A stretch of 64,000 bases of DNA. Source: an uncultured Poribacteria bacterium (GTDB lineage: Bacteria > Poribacteria > WGA-4E > WGA-3G). The stretch lies in the NCBI GenBank assembly GCA_958295855.1, contig OY282383.1:4506481-4570480 (forward strand). Reading direction: 5' to 3'. Numbering within the stretch: position 1 is the first letter of the stretch; each line of letters opens with the position of its first letter. The position numbers were made by a program, and so were the translations under genes. Positions 17,168 to 26,642 of this stretch are shown here, in pieces. The notes beneath the pieces are model-generated. The model was not told where the DNA came from and did no database searches. It saw only the letters and a program-made list of their open reading frames with translations.

Positions 17168-18544
17168 ATGAACAATACAAATCCCTATTTGCAGTTTGAT
17201 AGGCAAATGGTCGGAGATATCTATACATCTCAAGAAGTAATGGAAAACCTGACGGTTCTATGCGACGAACACGGCTCTCGATTTGCTGGAACACCTGAGG
17301 AATATGCGGCAGCCAACTTCATCGCTGAGTGTTTTAAACGATACGGCCTCCAAAACGTCAGACTGGAAGCGTATCCGTATGCAGGCTGGACGCGGGGAAC
17401 AGCGACACTTGAGATTATCTCGCCGATTCACCGGACATTACACTGCATTTCGCTCCCCTACTGTCCCGCAGGCGAGGTCGCTGCAGAACTCGTCTCCGCC
17501 GGATACGGGAGCCCGGCAGAATATAGTGCATTGGGCAATGCCATGGTGGATAAACTAGTGATGGCAAAGAGTGCTTCCCCGCCAGCCCTCGGCAGATGGG
17601 TGCATCGAAAGGAAAAGTTTGAACGCGCAGTCCTCGGTGGTGCAAGTGCGTTTATTTTCCTCAGTGAACACCCCGGTGTCGGCCCTGAAACTGGAAGTCT
17701 TCAAAACGACAACCCAGCACCTATTCCAGGCATCTCCGTTTGTAAAGAGGACGGCGAATTTTTAGCGCGGTTGATGGCACGACATGGAAATGTCACATTG
17801 AAACTTCAGACAACAGATATTAACGAACCGCGCACCTCGTGGAACGTTGTAGCGGATTTGCCGGGACACGAAAGCAGCGAAGAGATTGTGATTTTAGGGT
17901 GTCATTATGATGGACACGACATCTCACAAGGTGCTCACGACCCGGCCTCAGGGATGGTATCCGTCATCGAGGCATCGCGCGTCTTAGCTGCCTACGCTGC
18001 CGACTCGCTCAAACGCACCATTCGATTCATCGCTTTCGGAACAGAGGAAATTGGACTCACAGGCGCGTTTCGTTACGTCGAGGCACACGCATCGGAGTTA
18101 GATAATATCCGGTTCATGCTGAACATGGATGCAGCGGGTGGCACAAGTCGCAAAGGGATTGTCTTACATCACTGGGACACGCTGGAGCCTTTCTTTCATG
18201 AAGCACGTGAACAGATGAATGCCGAGGTGCCGGTCGGACAAAAGGTGCATTCCTACTCCGACCATTTCCCGTTTTTTCTCAAGGGCGTGCCCTCAAGCCA
18301 CATGGGCGATGCGGAGGCACCACCCGCAGGGCGAGGTTTCGGGCATACAGCTTACGATACGCTGGACAAGGTGCAATTGGAAAATCTACGTGCTGCCAGC
18401 GCGGTAGGTGCAAGGATAGCACTCCGCACTGCGAACGCCGAGAATTTTCCCGCAAAACGCCGCACGGCAGAAGCTGTCCAGAAAATTGTCGACACTGACC
18501 CGGGGTTGGAGGGCTATCGCATCTCCCTCAAATTGAAGCAGTAG
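17168..18544 (+). CDS. M28-family zinc aminopeptidase
   Basis: A 458-residue metallopeptidase. The two-zinc site of clan MH is visible: H in GCHYDGHD, bridging D in GAHDPASG, the catalytic EE in FGTEEIGL, D in LNMDAAG and the last H in GFGHTAYDTLDK. The N-terminal half (about 120-215) includes a PA-like inserted domain. No signal peptide is seen at the chosen ATG, so the enzyme is likely cytoplasmic or exported by another route. It would remove N-terminal residues from peptides. ATG 17168 is supported by TACGAGGA and a promoter with TATAAT 33 bases upstream. It stands alone between repeat clusters. Confidence 0.9.
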   Translation: MNNTNPYLQFDRQMVGDIYTSQEVMENLTVLCDEHGSRFAGTPEEYAAANFIAECFKRYGLQNVRLEAYPYAGWTRGTATLEIISPIHRTLHCISLPYCPAGEVAAELVSAGYGSPAEYSALGNAMVDKLVMAKSASPPALGRWVHRKEKFERAVLGGASAFIFLSEHPGVGPETGSLQNDNPAPIPGISVCKEDGEFLARLMARHGNVTLKLQTTDINEPRTSWNVVADLPGHESSEEIVILGCHYDGHDISQGAHDPASGMVSVIEASRVLAAYAADSLKRTIRFIAFGTEEIGLTGAFRYVEAHASELDNIRFMLNMDAAGGTSRKGIVLHHWDTLEPFFHEAREQMNAEVPVGQKVHSYSDHFPFFLKGVPSSHMGDAEAPPAGRGFGHTAYDTLDKVQLENLRAASAVGARIALRTANAENFPAKRRTAEAVQKIVDTDPGLEGYRISLKLKQ

Positions 18545-18671
18545 TGCCTTGTGCCTACCCTTAGTGAAAAACTTGCAGCAGAAACCTCCAACGAGTTCTG
18601 CCACAACGTCACAACTACAGCCCAAACCATTCGAACTAGGCAAAGACAAAAGAGCTCAAAAGGAACACAAT

Positions 18672-20087
18672 ATGACACACCGGACACTATTATGCCTATG
18701 CTGTAGTAGCATCGCATTTTTACTCCTTTGGACGCTCCCATCGGGAGTCAGTCAGTCAAGGCTACAAAACGAGATTGCGGTATCGCGTAGAACAGCAATC
18801 GTGACAGCGGTAGAACGCGCCAGTCCTACAGTTGTCAATATCAGTGCCATCCGTGAACAACAAACCTCCTTTGATGAATTGTTTTGGGGAGAAATTCCGT
18901 ATCCGCGCAGGCGTTTGTTGCGCGAAGTCGGCTCGGGCGTAATTATCGACAAAAATGGATACATACTTACGAATCACCACGTCATCGAAGACGCGGATAG
19001 CATTACCGTGGCTATCCCCGATGGCCGTGAATTTGAGGCACGCGTCTTCGGTTATGATTACTTGTCGGATCTCGCACTTTTGAAAGTGGATACCACAGAA
19101 GACTTGCCAGAAATTGAGTGGGGAAACTCAGATAGCCTAATGATCGGTGAATGGGCAATTGCCATCGGAAATCCTTTCGGACTATCCATAGGCAATGCAC
19201 AACCTACCGTGACAATCGGGATTGTCAGCGCAACACAACGCACCCGCACGGTAGAAAACCGTTTCCATGAAGCCTTGATTCAGACAGATGCCTCTATTAA
19301 CCCAGGCAACAGCGGAGGGGCTTTGGTAAATATACACGGCAAACTCATCGGCATAAACACCGCTATCCGTTCAACCAGCGGCGGTTCACAAGGCGTTGGG
19401 TTTGCTATCTCCGCGAACAAAGCGAGAAAGGTCAGCCAACAGATTATCGAGTATGGCAGTGTTATTCCACCCCACATCGGGCTAGAAATACAACCCATAA
19501 CTAAGGAATTGGCAGAAAAACTTTTGGGACCGGCGGCTCAGAACGTATCCGCCTTTTCCAACGCAAGCGGGGAAAGGAGGCAAACCGGCATCTTGGTATC
19601 GAAAATAGAAAAACGAAGCCCCGCTGCCACCGCTGGCATCAAACGCGGCGATGTCATCGTAGCGATTTCAGGGCATCGGATAAAGAATGAACTAGACTTT
19701 AAAGCACTCACACGGTTGCTCCCGCTCAACCAAGCCATCCGCTGTGAATACATCCGACATAAAAAAAAGAGACACACCATATTGAAGCTAAAAACCCTGC
19801 AATGGAATTACACACCACGTGGGTGGGGCTTAACGCTGGCCCAACCCGACCGGCAGATGGCCCAAAAATATAAACAGCCCGGCGTTATTATCACAGCCGT
19901 TAAAAAAAGAAGTGGATTAGCGGATACCCTCAAGCGCGGGGACTTCATATACCAAATCAATAACAGCAAAATTCACTCGCTCGAAATTTTTAAAATGGTG
20001 AATAAAAATATCCGAAAGCGAAACCGCATCCAGCTCTACTTTGAGCGAAACGGGGTGCATGACACCATTTTCGTGACTTTTAATTAA
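18672..20087 (+). CDS. HtrA/Deg-type periplasmic serine protease
   Basis: A 471-residue S1C protease with an N-terminal signal/anchor (LLCLCCSSIAFLLLWTLPSGV). The catalytic triad is H103 (TNHHVIE), D133 (LSDLALLKV) and S214 (NPGNSGGAL). Two PDZ domains follow, at about 275-370 and 385-470; the first has GIKRGDVIVAISG and the second TLKRGDFIYQINN. The layout matches DegP/DegQ/DegS proteins acting in envelope protein quality control. ATG 18672 is chosen because AAAAGGAA stands 8-10 bases ahead and the signal peptide begins there; the upstream frame lies in a repeat. No sigmaE-like promoter is evident. Confidence 0.93.
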   Translation: MTHRTLLCLCCSSIAFLLLWTLPSGVSQSRLQNEIAVSRRTAIVTAVERASPTVVNISAIREQQTSFDELFWGEIPYPRRRLLREVGSGVIIDKNGYILTNHHVIEDADSITVAIPDGREFEARVFGYDYLSDLALLKVDTTEDLPEIEWGNSDSLMIGEWAIAIGNPFGLSIGNAQPTVTIGIVSATQRTRTVENRFHEALIQTDASINPGNSGGALVNIHGKLIGINTAIRSTSGGSQGVGFAISANKARKVSQQIIEYGSVIPPHIGLEIQPITKELAEKLLGPAAQNVSAFSNASGERRQTGILVSKIEKRSPAATAGIKRGDVIVAISGHRIKNELDFKALTRLLPLNQAIRCEYIRHKKKRHTILKLKTLQWNYTPRGWGLTLAQPDRQMAQKYKQPGVIITAVKKRSGLADTLKRGDFIYQINNSKIHSLEIFKMVNKNIRKRNRIQLYFERNGVHDTIFVTFN

Positions 20088-20760
20088 TAGAAACAATCGC
20101 CAGAGATAAGTGTTTTTAAAGCATTTCGTCTTTCCTTGCGGAGTAATCAGCATAAGTAAGAAATAAAAAAGTTGTTCATTAAAATTCACAACTTGGTATG
20201 AAACCCCTGCTTTGCAGGGGCAAATACCATTGGCAAGATAGTTCCGGCACCGCACTGTAGATGTCGTCGGAGGTTTTTGCCGCAAGTCTTTTGCGTGTCA
20301 GAGGTAATTAGGCGGGAACACTCTTTTTCGTCTTTCCTTGCGGAGTAATCAGCATGGGTATGAAACCCCTGCTTTGCAGGGGCAAATACCATTGGCAAGA
20401 TAGTTCCGGCACCGCACTGTAGATGTCGTCGGAGGTTTTTGCCGCAAGTCTTTTGCGTGTCAGAGGTAATAGCGGGGCATTATACCTCAACGGAAAAATC
20501 GGAGCAGAAACTGAATTAACGAAAAGAGGTTTGTGATGCCATGGTGTGTCTGATGTGGGTGCCTAGCGTTATATTGAAGGGCCTCACTGCGGACTTCAAA
20601 CCAAGTTGCGCGTGAATGCACGTCGCTTATGGGCGCAAAGGTGTTAGCCCCGCTTTGCGGGGGATATCACCTACACGCCGCAAAAAGCAAGCAACTTTTT
20701 TATTTCTTACTTATGCGACGTGCATTTCCGCAAGGAATAACGAAAAATCAATCCACGACG
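20088..20760. repeat. Intergenic repeat cluster with two tandem A-D elements and a MITE-like unit
   Basis: No gene in this gap. Copy one (20124-20323) has a B module; copy two (20324-20470) lacks it but is otherwise nearly identical, showing the B module as a discrete insert. A 110-bp unit at 20616-20725 is bounded by 11-bp inverted ends ATGCACGTCGC/GCGACGTGCAT with a GC hairpin inside, and a reversed A fragment follows at 20726-20747. Confidence 0.85.
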
Positions 20761-20762
20761 GT

Positions 20763-20832
20763 GGTATTTGCCCCTGCAAGCAGGGGTTGATACCCTTGGT
20801 GGTATTTGCCCCTGCAAGCAGGGGTTGATACC
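20763..20832 (+). repeat. Two tandem GGTAT hairpins in non-coding DNA
   Basis: Two 32-bp hairpins (GGTATTTGCCCCTGC-aa-GCAGGGGTTGATACC type) with a 38-bp period directly before the TPR gene. The second is 16 bases from the start codon and may limit ribosome access. Confidence 0.85.
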
Positions 20833-20848
20833 CTTATGGAGCAAAAAA

Positions 20849-21565
20849 ATGAAATTACAACTACCAACGCTTATCGCCGTCTGCGTTACCATTCTGTTTA
20901 TCGGCGGAATCTATTTCTTCGGCAAGGATAAAACCGAACTTAGCATAGCTGTCAATCTTGAAAGCGAGGAGTTTAAACAACTCCGCGCCCATGCTACCGA
21001 TGCTTTCAACGCCGGGAAATATGAACAAGCGATTGCGCTTTATGATGAGGCGATAAAAATGCGCCCCGAAAACGCCGAAATCTATAACGACCTCGGTGCA
21101 GTCTACTACCAACAAGGGCTCAAATACGCAGGCCCCAGCTGGCCCTCATGGGAAAAACACCTCAGCGGACACTCCGTTGACGAAGCACTGGCTGAACTCA
21201 ACAGAGCCGTTACCAAAACAGACTCCGGGAGCATTCTGCTGAAAACAAGGGATAACACCGTCGCTGCCGCTATTGAAGAACAAGCGAAAAAACTTGGCGC
21301 GGCAGTCTACAGACAACGATGGGAAAATGAAATCATGCTCAATATTCTCATCGGGCAGACCAAGGGCTTTTTGTTAAAAGCTCGCGACTATTATATTCGT
21401 GCCTTGGACCTCAAGCCAACGCACAGTGTCGCGTTTCGTAACCTCGGATCCTTTTACATGAAGGTAGGTAGAACGGATAAGGCACTCGATTATTACCAAG
21501 AAGCCTATAAGTTGGATCCGCGCGATGAGGAACTTGAAGAATATCTGCATCAATTCAGAAAGTAG
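20849..21565 (+). CDS. Membrane-anchored TPR protein
   Basis: A 238-residue protein. Residues 6-24 (PTLIAVCVTILFIGGIYFF) form an uncleaved signal anchor. Two or three tetratricopeptide repeats follow: ATDAFNAGKYEQAIALYDEAIKMRPENAEIYNDLGAVYYQ near residues 50-90, and ARDYYIRALDLKPTHSVAFRNLGSFYMKVGRTDKALDYYQEAYKLDP near 180-230. A helical, non-TPR segment lies between. Such proteins act as scaffolds at the inner membrane; partner unknown. ATG 20849 is selected because the upstream open frame would translate two hairpin repeats. GGAGC lies about 9 bases before it. Confidence 0.8.
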   Translation: MKLQLPTLIAVCVTILFIGGIYFFGKDKTELSIAVNLESEEFKQLRAHATDAFNAGKYEQAIALYDEAIKMRPENAEIYNDLGAVYYQQGLKYAGPSWPSWEKHLSGHSVDEALAELNRAVTKTDSGSILLKTRDNTVAAAIEEQAKKLGAAVYRQRWENEIMLNILIGQTKGFLLKARDYYIRALDLKPTHSVAFRNLGSFYMKVGRTDKALDYYQEAYKLDPRDEELEEYLHQFRK

Positions 21566-21691
21566 TGAGGTTTACTATGAAAAGCAAGGCTTTTCATAAT
21601 CAACTCCACCAAGCATTCGTGCAAGGTAGGGACGGTGCTACAGTGCCCGCCCGTTATAGCCATTAGACATGCTCAACTTTCTGTCATCATG

Positions 21692-21775
21692 TTGCATCAG
21701 AAACCTCCGACGAGATCTACAGTGCATTGTCAGAACTATCCTGCAACCTGATTACTCCGCAAGGAATAACGAAAA
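21692..21775 (-). repeat. A-D element reversed, before the cyclase gene
   Basis: D end at left, A end (ATTACTCCGCAAGGAATAAC) at right, ending 10-15 bases before the start codon and directly joined to the AAAAGGAG ribosome-binding site. Confidence 0.85.
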
Positions 21776-21789
21776 AAGGAGAAAATGGC

Positions 21790-24700
21790 ATGGTGTATAA
21801 CAAACGTTGTCCAAATTGTGGTTTTCTGAATCCGCAGTTCAAATTTTGTGGTGAATGCGGGCAGGCACTCTCGGGATTTGGAGAGCTCTCCTACCTCAAG
21901 GGGGGTAGCGCAGCGGTTCCGGCCTCGCACCATAAGGAGCCGGCTGCCCCGCCTCAAGAAGCCGAACGCCGCCAGCTCACTGTCCTCTTCTGTGACATCG
22001 TAGACTCAACCGCCTTCACTGAAAAACTCGATCCGGAAGATCTTCGCAATCTGTTGGAGGTATACCGGGCATGTGTCATGGAGGTGGTTTTAGCACAAAA
22101 CGGGCACATCGCTCGATACTTCGGCGATGGCATTCTCATTTACTTCGGATACCCCATCGCGCACGAAGATGCCGCACATCGGGCAGTCAGAGCGGCTTTA
22201 GAAATTGCAGCCGCCCTCGAAACCCTCAAGCCATACCTCCACGCAACCTACGGTGTCGAAATCAACGTACGACTGAGTATCGACACCGGGCTCGTTGTCG
22301 TCTGGCAAATGGCAGAGGAAGATTCCCCGGAAGCAATAGACATTGTCGGCAAAACGCCAAACTTGGCAGCGAGAATGCAAAAATTGGCAACACCCAACAG
22401 CATCCTTATCGGCGCTACCACGCATCAACTCGTTGAAGGCTTTTTTGACTGCAACGCGCTGGGGACATCCGCACTCCGAGGAATTTCACAGCCGGTACCT
22501 GTCTATCAAGTGTCTGGAGAAAGCCCCGCGCAAAGCCGCATTGATGTCGCACGAGAAAGTGGGTTAACCCCGCTTATCGGACGGGAACAGGAAGTCGAAC
22601 TGCTCCAGAAACAATGGGCGGAAGTACGAAACGCCAAAGGACAAGCACTGCTCATTGAGGGAGAAGCCGGCATCGGAAAATCTCGATGCGTGCAACTTAT
22701 CAAGGAATACGTTAATGCCAAAGCGGATGAAACGTACGAATGCGGCAAAGCGGATGTACTAGAATGCAGATGCTCACCCTATTACCAGAATAGCCCGCTC
22801 TACCCTATTTTATCTCTTTTCCAGCAACACCTTTTGCAGTTTACAAACACCGATACATCCAAAACCCGACTGAGTAAACTCGAAAATTTTCTGCGGGACT
22901 ACGGCATACCAACAACTACACTGCCGCGCCTTGCTGAATTACTTGAAATACCTTTTGACAAACAGAAGCACAGCGAACCTGAAGAGGCATCCACAGGGAA
23001 TCAACAAAGGGATTCATATCCATCGGGGTGGACACGAAGACAGCGGAGACAACAGTTAGAAATGCTGGTGCAGGTTTTGCTCTTTGTTGCTGAACGGAAA
23101 CCGATACTCTTTGTTGTCGAAGATCTGCACTGGATCGATCCATCTAGCATAGACTTCCTTACACTGTTAATCACCCGTATCGAAAATGCTCGAATTTTCA
23201 CAGTGCTCACCAGCCGTTCGGACTTGCAATATGGGCTGGCAAGGTACGCCCTGGATAGAGAGAACCTGGAAGGGCTACTGCGCCCCCAATGGGCAACTGC
23301 CCTTACGCTGGAACGGTTGACACCCCATCAAGCTGAAGCGATGATTCAGCGTGTTGCAGGCGAAACCCCTGTCCAATCAAACGTGCTGAAACGGATTGCG
23401 GAAATGACAGAAGGCGTACCTTTGTTTGTGGAAGAGTTGACTCGGATGATGCTTGAAGGAAATACCTTAGCATCCCATCCAACAGATTCAAGCCCCCAAG
23501 CAACAGAAATTCCTGTTACACTCCAAGCGTTGCTGACAGCACGCTTAGACCGGCTAGGGCCCGCGAAAGAGATTGTCCAACTGGCGGCAACCCTCGGTAG
23601 AGAATGGACAGGCGAATTGCTTCATAACGTCGTAACAAGTTGTAACGTCCAAACCGCCTTCACAGAAAATGATACCCTTGATAACCAACTCAACCAATTG
23701 GTAGAGACTCACATTCTCAATCGAAACGATACCCATGACAATCAAGTTATCTATACGTTTAGGCACCCACTGGTTCGAGAGACAGCCTATCAATCCCTGC
23801 TCAAAAGCACGCGGCAGGAATATCACCAACAGATTGCAACGGTATTGACAGGGAAGTTCGGAACGATTGCGCACACCCAACCGGAATTAGTAGCGTATCA
23901 TTACACAGAAGCCGGGCTTCTCGAAAAGGCAATTGACTATTGGCAACAAGCGGGGCATCGCGCCCTAGAACATTCAGCAAATGTGGAAGGTATCCTCCAC
24001 CTCACACAAGGCCTTGCAGCACTTAAAAACCTCTCGGAAGACGCTTTGATGGGCAACTCACAATCGGCTTCTACATTGGCGCAACGGGAATTGGAGCTGC
24101 AAACAACTATCGCCCCAGCACTCATCACGACAAAAGGCTATGCCTCCACCGAAGTCGAAATTGCCTATACCCGCGCGAGAGAATTGCTGGATACGCTCGA
24201 CACAGCTCCCGCCCACCCGGTTCCTGCGAACGCGAGGCAAAACGGTATCGATGTGAATTCTTTCCGATTTCCTGTACTGTTCGGTTTGTGGCTCTTCTAT
24301 CTGGTACGGGGTAACTTGCTCTCAGCACGTGAACTCGGTGAGCAGTGCCTCGTTATCGCCAAACAACAGGAAAATCAAGCCTTTGAAGTGGAAGCACATC
24401 GCGCCCTCGGTGCCACACTCTACCATCTCAGCGAATTCAAAAGTGCACTCGCCCACCTTGACGCAGGGCTCGCACTCTATCAACCCCAACAACACCCGGT
24501 ACCCGCTTTTTTGCACTACGTGGCAGAACCTGGAATGACTTTGCTCTCTTATTCCGCCCCGTTGTTATGGTGCATCGGCTACCCCACACAAGCTGTCCAA
24601 CGGCTTCGCGAGGCAGCAACAATCGCCCAAGACAGAAGTCATCCCTTTAGTGAAGCTGTGTCGCTCCATTTTACAACGCTGCTTTATCAGTACCGAGGCG

Positions 24701-25359
24701 AAGTCGACACAGTGCATCGCTACGCAACCCAACTGCTGAACTTATGTCAGGAACACGGCTTCACCGTTTGGGAATCGGCAGCAAAGGTTATGAAAGGGTG
24801 GGCTATGTCAGAACAGAATCAGCCGGAACAGGGGATAGCACTGTGTCAAGAAGGCATCGCCGCGTGGGGAACGACGCGCGCAGAAGTGTTGATGCCGCTC
24901 TTTCTCGCACTACTCGCTCAAGCATACCAACGTGCGGGGCAATACCCTTTAGCCTTACAGACTCTTGATTCTGCCATTGATGTTGTCACACGAACGGGAG
25001 AACGCACCTACGCCCCGGAACTCTACCGGCGCAAAGGCGAACTCTGCGTTCACCTTGACATTGAGACTGAAAATACCGAACCAGGTGACAGTCCCGCTCA
25101 CCCGGTTCCTGCCAACGCGAGTGGAGACGCGGCAGAAAACTATTTTTACAAAGCGTTGGCTATCGCCCGAGGACAAGGCGCAAAATCATGGGAACTGCGA
25201 GCCGCCCTCAGTTTAAGCGAATTGTGGATGAACCAAAACCGGGGCGAAGCCGCATACAATTTGCTAAAATCCATCTACACATGGTTCTCTGAAGGTTTCG
25301 ACACTCCCGACCTGGTTAAAGCCAAGCAACTTCTAAATCAACTGGAGGCAAACAGATGA
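21790..25359 (+). CDS. Zinc ribbon/class III adenylyl cyclase/AAA ATPase/TPR protein
   Basis: An 1189-residue signalling protein. C7-x2-C10 and C20-x2-C23 form a zinc ribbon. Residues about 60-240 are a class III nucleotide cyclase domain with metal acids D69 (FCDIVDST) and D113 (YFGDGIL) and the NLAARMQKLA segment. An AAA_16/STAND-like ATPase follows with Walker A GEAGIGKS (291-298) and Walker B ILFVVEDLHWID (439-450). The C-terminal 500 residues are TPR-like helical repeats. Two short in-frame insertions read PAHPVPANA (near 806 and 1101). ATG 21790 follows AAAAGGAG. Likely a stimulus-gated nucleotide-signalling enzyme, cAMP or cGMP undetermined. It overlaps the next gene by ATGA. Confidence 0.85.
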   Translation: MVYNKRCPNCGFLNPQFKFCGECGQALSGFGELSYLKGGSAAVPASHHKEPAAPPQEAERRQLTVLFCDIVDSTAFTEKLDPEDLRNLLEVYRACVMEVVLAQNGHIARYFGDGILIYFGYPIAHEDAAHRAVRAALEIAAALETLKPYLHATYGVEINVRLSIDTGLVVVWQMAEEDSPEAIDIVGKTPNLAARMQKLATPNSILIGATTHQLVEGFFDCNALGTSALRGISQPVPVYQVSGESPAQSRIDVARESGLTPLIGREQEVELLQKQWAEVRNAKGQALLIEGEAGIGKSRCVQLIKEYVNAKADETYECGKADVLECRCSPYYQNSPLYPILSLFQQHLLQFTNTDTSKTRLSKLENFLRDYGIPTTTLPRLAELLEIPFDKQKHSEPEEASTGNQQRDSYPSGWTRRQRRQQLEMLVQVLLFVAERKPILFVVEDLHWIDPSSIDFLTLLITRIENARIFTVLTSRSDLQYGLARYALDRENLEGLLRPQWATALTLERLTPHQAEAMIQRVAGETPVQSNVLKRIAEMTEGVPLFVEELTRMMLEGNTLASHPTDSSPQATEIPVTLQALLTARLDRLGPAKEIVQLAATLGREWTGELLHNVVTSCNVQTAFTENDTLDNQLNQLVETHILNRNDTHDNQVIYTFRHPLVRETAYQSLLKSTRQEYHQQIATVLTGKFGTIAHTQPELVAYHYTEAGLLEKAIDYWQQAGHRALEHSANVEGILHLTQGLAALKNLSEDALMGNSQSASTLAQRELELQTTIAPALITTKGYASTEVEIAYTRARELLDTLDTAPAHPVPANARQNGIDVNSFRFPVLFGLWLFYLVRGNLLSARELGEQCLVIAKQQENQAFEVEAHRALGATLYHLSEFKSALAHLDAGLALYQPQQHPVPAFLHYVAEPGMTLLSYSAPLLWCIGYPTQAVQRLREAATIAQDRSHPFSEAVSLHFTTLLYQYRGEVDTVHRYATQLLNLCQEHGFTVWESAAKVMKGWAMSEQNQPEQGIALCQEGIAAWGTTRAEVLMPLFLALLAQAYQRAGQYPLALQTLDSAIDVVTRTGERTYAPELYRRKGELCVHLDIETENTEPGDSPAHPVPANASGDAAENYFYKALAIARGQGAKSWELRAALSLSELWMNQNRGEAAYNLLKSIYTWFSEGFDTPDLVKAKQLLNQLEANR

Positions 25360-26216
25360 GACTCGGCGTTGTCGGCATGTGCAGCGACTTCCGCACCCTT
25401 ACATCACACCAAATCTCAAAAATCCACGCGTTGGAATTTACCGGGTTAAGCTTCCATTTCCGCAGCGCGGACATCCCTTCTGTGCCACCAGAAGCTTGTG
25501 CGCGCTGTACCGAGATGTTGGCAGCAGCCAAACTTGATGTTGTGCAATTTGGTATCACCTACGATGAATGTCTCTTTCATCCGGATGCCGATGTTCGCGA
25601 CACCGCAATTTCAAGCGTCCAAAGCGGCATGGCAACAGCAGTCGCACTCAAGGCACACCACTACCTGTTCCGCGCGGGCAGTTTAAACCGTGATGGTGCT
25701 TGGACATCCCATCGCGATAACCATCTCCCGATATCCATGGAACGGTTGATTGAGACGCTGAAGCCCATTGCCGAACATGCCGAACGACATGAACTGACAC
25801 TCGTTATGGAAACCCACGCAGTTTCAATTATGGATTCCCCAGAAACATGCCGAGATGTCGTGGAACGCGTCGGATCTGACCGGCTCCGCATCGTTATGGA
25901 TTTTGTCAATCACTTCCAAACCCTTCGGCAGGTTTATGACAGCGAAGCGCGGCTAAACCATATTTTCGACGTGATGGGCCACATTGCACCCATGGCGCAC
26001 ATCAAAGACATCCGTGTTCAGAACGGCCTGGTACTACACCTTGATGAAGAGGTCCCCGGCGAAGGCGAGCTGGCACTCGGCGTAGCACTCAAGCGATTTG
26101 ACGCGCTATACCCCGACGGCTACGGGTTGATAGAACACCTTCCCGTAGAGAAAATCCCGCTCGCCAACGCGAATGTCCGCAGAATTGCTGTCGAAAACGG
26201 CGTTCACATCTACTAA
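25356..26216 (+). CDS. Sugar phosphate isomerase/epimerase-like TIM barrel
   Basis: A 286-residue protein of the AP_endonuc_2/xylose-isomerase-like family. Metal and substrate positions appear as E in LVMETHAVS, D in IVMDFVNH, H in MAHIKDI and E in GLIEHLP, the normal order for this fold. Enzymes of this type isomerise or epimerise sugars or inositols; the actual substrate cannot be assigned. ATG 25356 overlaps the stop of the cyclase/ATPase gene (ATGA), so its expression is coupled to that signalling protein, an unusual partnership. No signal peptide. Confidence 0.85.
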   Translation: MRLGVVGMCSDFRTLTSHQISKIHALEFTGLSFHFRSADIPSVPPEACARCTEMLAAAKLDVVQFGITYDECLFHPDADVRDTAISSVQSGMATAVALKAHHYLFRAGSLNRDGAWTSHRDNHLPISMERLIETLKPIAEHAERHELTLVMETHAVSIMDSPETCRDVVERVGSDRLRIVMDFVNHFQTLRQVYDSEARLNHIFDVMGHIAPMAHIKDIRVQNGLVLHLDEEVPGEGELALGVALKRFDALYPDGYGLIEHLPVEKIPLANANVRRIAVENGVHIY

Positions 26217-26556
26217 TTGGTGTAAGAAATAAAAATGCACGTCGCTTATGGGCGCAGTGGTATCAACCCCTGCAAAGCAGGGGTAATATGCCATTACGCC
26301 GCAAAAGTTGTTTGCTGGGCAGGCACGAGACCTGCCGCTACAAACACAACTTGGGTGGGTATCATTCAAGAAGATTCTCAAACATTTTAACCTTTTACCG
26401 GCCTTACGCGTTTAACCGCAGAGGCGCGGGCTACCGCAGAGTTACAGAGTTACAGAGTTACAGAGTTACGCAGAGTTACGCAGGGTTACACGGAGTTTTT
26501 TTAAATTCTCTGTGTTTTCGGTGCCTCTGACGTGAACTGTGGGGTTCTGTGATGAT
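26217..26556. repeat. Gap with partial MITE-like unit, hairpin and short tandem repeat
   Basis: No gene. A partial copy of the 20616-20725 unit starts at about 26235 (ATGCACGTCGCTTATGGGCG) and contains a GGTAT hairpin (26258-26290). A gggcaggcacgagacctgcc palindrome is at about 26318. A tandem array of AGAGTTAC (8 bp) and GCAGAGTTAC (10 bp) units runs from 26437 to 26496. Confidence 0.75.
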
Positions 26557-26641
26557 GTTGCATGAGAAACCTCCGACGAGAGCTACAGTGGATTGTGAGA
26601 ACCATCATGCGACCTGATTACTCCGCAAGGAATGACGAAAA
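26557..26641 (-). repeat. A-D element reversed, before an unknown gene
   Basis: D end (GAAACCTCCGACGAGAGC) at left and A end (ATTACTCCGCAAGGAATGAC) at right; the A end stops one or two bases before ATG 26643 and holds the only AAGGA motif in reach. Confidence 0.85.
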
Positions 26642-26642
26642 C

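Noticed and set aside
21790..26216. Anti-phage defence system built on the cyclase/ATPase protein
   Set aside because: No effector, sensor nuclease or other defence gene is adjacent, and the isomerase partner points to metabolism; a CBASS or STAND system is not supported.
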